Below are positions 14,733-18,028 of a DNA stretch of 18,028 nucleotides, in pieces. Where the stretch lies: assembly GCA_021156265.1 (NCBI GenBank), contig JAJNBR010000054.1, positions 1 through 18,028 of the forward strand, in the 5' to 3' direction. A program made the translations under genes and the position numbers. This DNA is from Flavipsychrobacter sp. (GTDB lineage Bacteria; Bacteroidota; Bacteroidia; Chitinophagales; Chitinophagaceae). Every line of letters starts with the position of its first letter. The first letter of the stretch is position 1. The notes beneath the pieces were generated by a model, which was given only the letters and a program-made list of their open reading frames with translations, was not told the DNA's origin and made no database searches.

Positions 14733-14798
14733 ATGAGGGGGCAGGTTTGTTACATATGATGGGGGCAATGTTTTACAAAAGAGTTGTGAGAATCCATC

Positions 14799-14820
14799 TT
14801 TTGATTACCCAAAATCAAAA
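14799..14820. repeat. Inverted repeat TTTTGATT-N6-AATCAAAA
   Basis: A perfect 8-bp inverted repeat 81-102 nt upstream of the PKD protein start. It has no T-tract typical of a terminator and no gene reads into it, so an operator is likelier. Core shared with the repeat at 14711-14732. Confidence 0.4.
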
Positions 14821-14900
14821 TGCAACTGTAGAGCTTTGTTGAAGCCTTTACTTGCTTTATACGGATTCCATTATTCACTATAAAACCAAAAACAAAATCT

Positions 14901-17900
14901 ATGAACAGATTAACCGTCGTCAAACTGTGCAGTTTGGCGTGTTTGCTTTGCCTCACTCTATTTGCAAGAGGGCAGACACCGATTACTATTAATGGGCCTG
15001 CAAAGGTCTGTATGAACAGCAATAGCGCCTATGCTGTGCCTACGCCCACCACGGGCCTTGTTTACCAATGGACCTTAAACACCGGTGGGTTGATCACCGG
15101 TTCCAGCACTGCCAATAATATCAGTATCAGCTGGGGAAGTACAGCGGTCACTTGCACACTATCGGTAAACGGTATTCCGGCAGGTGGAGGAGCACCCGTT
15201 GAAACCGGGCAACTGATAATTGATGTCGTGAGCAGGCCTCAACCCGTCATTTTCACAAATTATCGGGTAGCCTGTCAAAACTTTGCTTTTGACAGCACGG
15301 GAAATGGTACGGGAAGAGTACACACCGATCCTCCCGTAGGGCCGCCACCAACCGATCCGGATTCATTGTTTGATGACAAAAAAGGTTGCGTTAAGGTTTG
15401 CGAAAACGCTATGGTAACCTATACCGCCAGTACGATTCCCACAGGCCATACGGTTTCATGGGCTGTATCCGGCGGAACAATTATAACCGGGCAGGGCACC
15501 GGTACGCTTGTTGTTCAATGGGGAACAGCAGGTCCGGGCTCTATTACTTTATATGAAGCTAATGGCGATTGCGTAGGAGAAAAAACGGTTTGTGTAACCA
15601 TCATTACAAAGCCCACAGCGCTTTTTGCTATTTTGCCGAGCACTACGCCTCCCACAGGTACTACTACTGTATGCCTGAGAACGGCGGTCTCGTTCCTCAA
15701 TCTGTCAACACCAAACACTACCACCTCGCCCATCGTGAGTTACTACTGGGATTTCGGGGATGGTACCAGCTCCGGACAAAAAGTGCCTTCGCCACATACG
15801 TACGCAGCGGCAGGTACTTACACAGTCACACTCACTGTTAAGAACGCGTGCAACTGCGTGGATGTGTACCAGGCCCAGATAGAAGTATTGAATACTCCCG
15901 GTCCACGGATATTATGTCCATCTGTAGTTTGTGAGAACACGGTAGTTGAATATCGAACACCCGCAGCTTGCTCGGGATATTCCTGGAGCGTTATAGGCGG
16001 TACCATCCAGGGGGCCAGCACAGGAAACAGCATCAACGTGTTATGGGATAACGTAGGCCCCGACGGATTTGGCTATGTAAGCCTGACCGTTTCAGGTTGC
16101 CCGAATTTGTGCGTGGAACCTACGGTGATCAAGGTGCCGGTAGTACAGGCAAATCCTGTAGTTACTGGTCCAACCATAGTATGCGAGAACAAGCAGGTCG
16201 AATTTAGCGTACCGCTTTGGCCCGGCATGCAATATAACTGGGGCGTCATCAATACGCCTACGCCTTCGCCCATATACGGAACCCGTAATGATCATAAGGT
16301 AGCTTTGCAATTCTCAACCCCCGGCACGTACACGGTGCACCTCGCGTTCCAGAACCGTATAGCGCTTTGCGGCGGCGACCTGCAGTTTAATGTTACCGTA
16401 GTGCCGCAAGATAATATTGTAGGCGATCTTACCGCCTGCAAAAGCTCCACCGCGGTGGTGTATTCCATGGCAAATAGCAACTCTGCCAACTGGGAACTGC
16501 TGTCGCCTACCAGTATTTTATACACAGGTACGGGAACGTCCTACAACGCCGTATTCAATGAAGTAGGATACTGGAAGCTGACTGCCACCGGAACCGTATG
16601 CCCGCAGACCATCGGTATAAACGTAACCGAAATGGCGATACCTGTTGACGATGTGAAAGGTAAAACGCAGGTTTGTATTAACCAGGTGACGCCTTATACG
16701 GCAAGCAATGCATTGCCGGGTACCATCTTCACCTGGGAGATCACCACCGGCGCAGGCACCTTGTCAGCGCCTACAGGTAATTCAGTGGGAGTAACATGGT
16801 CAGCCCTGCCGGCAACGCTCGTTGTACGCAGGCAATCTACTACTCCTCCTTATTGCGAAGGGCCCGACTATGTGTTGAACATCACACAGGATATGATCAA
16901 CCCGAATGTGACGGGACCGGACGATGTGTGTGCCAACACGTACACTAATTTCTCCGGTAATTATAATAACGACGGCGCCAGCTTTACCTGGTCGGTAGCG
17001 GCACAGACGGCGGGTAGTGTGACCTCGGGCAACTACGACCCTGATATGGTCTTCCTTGCCAACCACTTTACGGTAATTACGCCAGCTACGCTCACTGTTA
17101 CAGTAAAACAGTGCGGTATGACCGTTACGGCCTCGAAGAACATCACGATCCATCCTTCGATACCGCCGGTGATAAGCGGGCCTACCTCGGTATGTAGTGG
17201 TAACCTGGCTATGTTTACTGCCAGCACAGGTGCGGGCACCTATGCCTGGACCTTTGGCGACGGGGCGACCTACTCGAACGCGGCCAACGGCGCACAGCAT
17301 ACGTATTGGAATTCGACGGGTGCACCAATAGTGTACGATGTAGAAGTGTTTGCTTCGGGTACCGACGGCACATTGGCCTGCCCGCCGAGCGGCTTCTCAA
17401 CCAAGCACCAGATAACAGTATTGTCCGGTCCGCCGGTGGGCCTCACCTATGTCGGCCCCACCACTTACTGCATACCGGCAACTGTTAATACCGTCCTTAC
17501 CGCAAACGTTCCCGCGGGCGGTAGCTACAGCTACCAGTGGTACAACCTGGGCGGTGCTATAACAGGTGCTACCTCTTCGTCTTACACGGCAACTGCAGGT
17601 GGCGGCTACAGCGTCGAAGTGACCGACAATGTAACAGGCTGTAAAAGCAGGACAGGCATATTACCGATCGACGTGATCGATTGCAACACCACATGCCCGC
17701 TTACTGTTACCACGCAGCTGACCAATAACTGCGGCATAGTAACTGCAACTGAACTAACCTCGACGGCAGGCTCCTATGACCCCGAGTGGGGTAATATCAG
17801 CAACCTGGATGGTCAGTACACAACCAGCAGGTTAAGCACCACTGCCACCATACAGTATGTCCATGCAGGTACCTTCCAGGTGAACTATACGAAGAAGTTG

Positions 17901-18028
17901 CCTACCGGTCCGGGAACTTTCTGTTCCAAGACGTTTTTTGACCAGGTGGACGTGCCGTTAGTACCGGGATTCGTGTTTGACGTTGATTGCGGCTTGGGTG
18001 CTTATACCTATACGCTGCATGATGCATC
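14901..18028 (+). CDS. Giant secreted PKD-like repeat protein, 3' partial
   Basis: The frame from the ATG at 14901 stays open to the right edge: 1042 complete codons, no stop, so the C-terminus is missing. Residues 1-25 (MNRLTVVKLCSLACLLCLTLFARGQ) are a signal peptide. The rest is Thr/Gly/Ser/Val-rich and modular. About nine units begin with a variant of G-P-x-x-V-C-x-N...Y/F. Their cysteines are near residues 37, 167, 344, 428, 513, 592, 678, 765 and 857, with VCEN at 166, 343 and 427. Two carry a classic PKD core: YYWDFGDGT...HTYAAAGTYTVTLTV (281-313) and YAWTFGDGA...HTYW (781-803). Other units resemble the PKD-like modules common in Bacteroidota surface proteins. It is probably exported by T9SS with a sorting domain beyond the window, as an adhesin or gliding-type surface protein; this is inferred. 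There is no clear Shine-Dalgarno site, and the leader is A-rich. It diverges from the sensory operon. Confidence 0.85.
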   Translation, partial: MNRLTVVKLCSLACLLCLTLFARGQTPITINGPAKVCMNSNSAYAVPTPTTGLVYQWTLNTGGLITGSSTANNISISWGSTAVTCTLSVNGIPAGGGAPVETGQLIIDVVSRPQPVIFTNYRVACQNFAFDSTGNGTGRVHTDPPVGPPPTDPDSLFDDKKGCVKVCENAMVTYTASTIPTGHTVSWAVSGGTIITGQGTGTLVVQWGTAGPGSITLYEANGDCVGEKTVCVTIITKPTALFAILPSTTPPTGTTTVCLRTAVSFLNLSTPNTTTSPIVSYYWDFGDGTSSGQKVPSPHTYAAAGTYTVTLTVKNACNCVDVYQAQIEVLNTPGPRILCPSVVCENTVVEYRTPAACSGYSWSVIGGTIQGASTGNSINVLWDNVGPDGFGYVSLTVSGCPNLCVEPTVIKVPVVQANPVVTGPTIVCENKQVEFSVPLWPGMQYNWGVINTPTPSPIYGTRNDHKVALQFSTPGTYTVHLAFQNRIALCGGDLQFNVTVVPQDNIVGDLTACKSSTAVVYSMANSNSANWELLSPTSILYTGTGTSYNAVFNEVGYWKLTATGTVCPQTIGINVTEMAIPVDDVKGKTQVCINQVTPYTASNALPGTIFTWEITTGAGTLSAPTGNSVGVTWSALPATLVVRRQSTTPPYCEGPDYVLNITQDMINPNVTGPDDVCANTYTNFSGNYNNDGASFTWSVAAQTAGSVTSGNYDPDMVFLANHFTVITPATLTVTVKQCGMTVTASKNITIHPSIPPVISGPTSVCSGNLAMFTASTGAGTYAWTFGDGATYSNAANGAQHTYWNSTGAPIVYDVEVFASGTDGTLACPPSGFSTKHQITVLSGPPVGLTYVGPTTYCIPATVNTVLTANVPAGGSYSYQWYNLGGAITGATSSSYTATAGGGYSVEVTDNVTGCKSRTGILPIDVIDCNTTCPLTVTTQLTNNCGIVTATELTSTAGSYDPEWGNISNLDGQYTTSRLSTTATIQYVHAGTFQVNYTKKLPTGPGTFCSKTFFDQVDVPLVPGFVFDVDCGLGAYTYTLHDA

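Noticed and set aside
14750..15022. 90-residue minus-strand ORF across the intergenic region and the start of the PKD gene
   Set aside because: It overlaps the signal peptide region of a convincing secreted protein, has no recognisable protein character, and the DNA is better explained by the plus-strand gene and palindromes.
16800..17300. 166-residue minus-strand ORF (Arg/Gly/Val-rich)
   Set aside because: Antisense shadow of the GC-rich, Thr/Gly-rich PKD repeat coding sequence. The composition is typical of reverse-frame translation.

Overview
The window comes from a member of the Bacteroidota, most likely near the Chitinophagaceae. The signs are a secreted protease with a type IX secretion C-terminal domain, signal peptides ending in AQ/GQ, a futalosine-pathway menaquinone gene, promoters of the TTTG-N20-TAnnTTTG type, few clear Shine-Dalgarno sequences, and several proteins of families I recognise only from this phylum. 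The genus assignment is inference.

Layout. (1) 2-877 (+): C-terminal part of a multi-pass membrane protein, cut by the left edge. (2) 884-6596 (-): parC (topoisomerase IV subunit A), a bifunctional-nuclease/UVR protein, a secreted M43-type metalloprotease, and mqnE. The protease and mqnE share one base (TAATG). (3) 6762-7361 (+): a small exported protein of unknown function, convergent with the next operon and separated from it by a hairpin terminator. (4) 7400-10694 (-): a tight four-gene operon. It begins with a membrane-bound double [4Fe-4S] protein and a CCG-domain Fe-S protein, which look like a menaquinone-linked redox pair. A two-helix membrane protein follows, then a small protein whose family is usually (probably wrongly) labelled 'ABC transporter ATPase'. 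(5) 10809-11714 (+): an exported Bacteroidota-specific protein behind a textbook Bacteroidota promoter, then tRNA-Arg(TCT) with its own -7 element and terminator. (6) 11866-12079: a short non-coding region with a degenerate copy of the tRNA 3' end, a 12-bp tandem repeat and two hairpins. It looks like an old integration scar. (7) 12080-14661 (-): a sensory cassette of lipoprotein, seven-helix membrane protein, NarX-type histidine kinase and NarL/LuxR response regulator. The regulator is broken by a frameshift exactly at the end of its receiver domain. (8) 14901-18028 (+, runs off the right edge): at least 1042 residues of a secreted protein made of repeated PKD-like modules, divergent from the sensory cassette across an intergenic region rich in palindromes.

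How the parts relate. MqnE makes a menaquinone precursor, and the Fe-S membrane operon probably exchanges electrons with menaquinone, so both belong to respiration. The protease, the exported proteins and the giant PKD protein belong to the cell envelope and surface; the protease certainly carries a type IX sorting domain. The most unusual part is 11750-18028: a tRNA with a remnant attachment repeat, a sensory cassette with an inactivated output protein, and a divergent giant surface protein.
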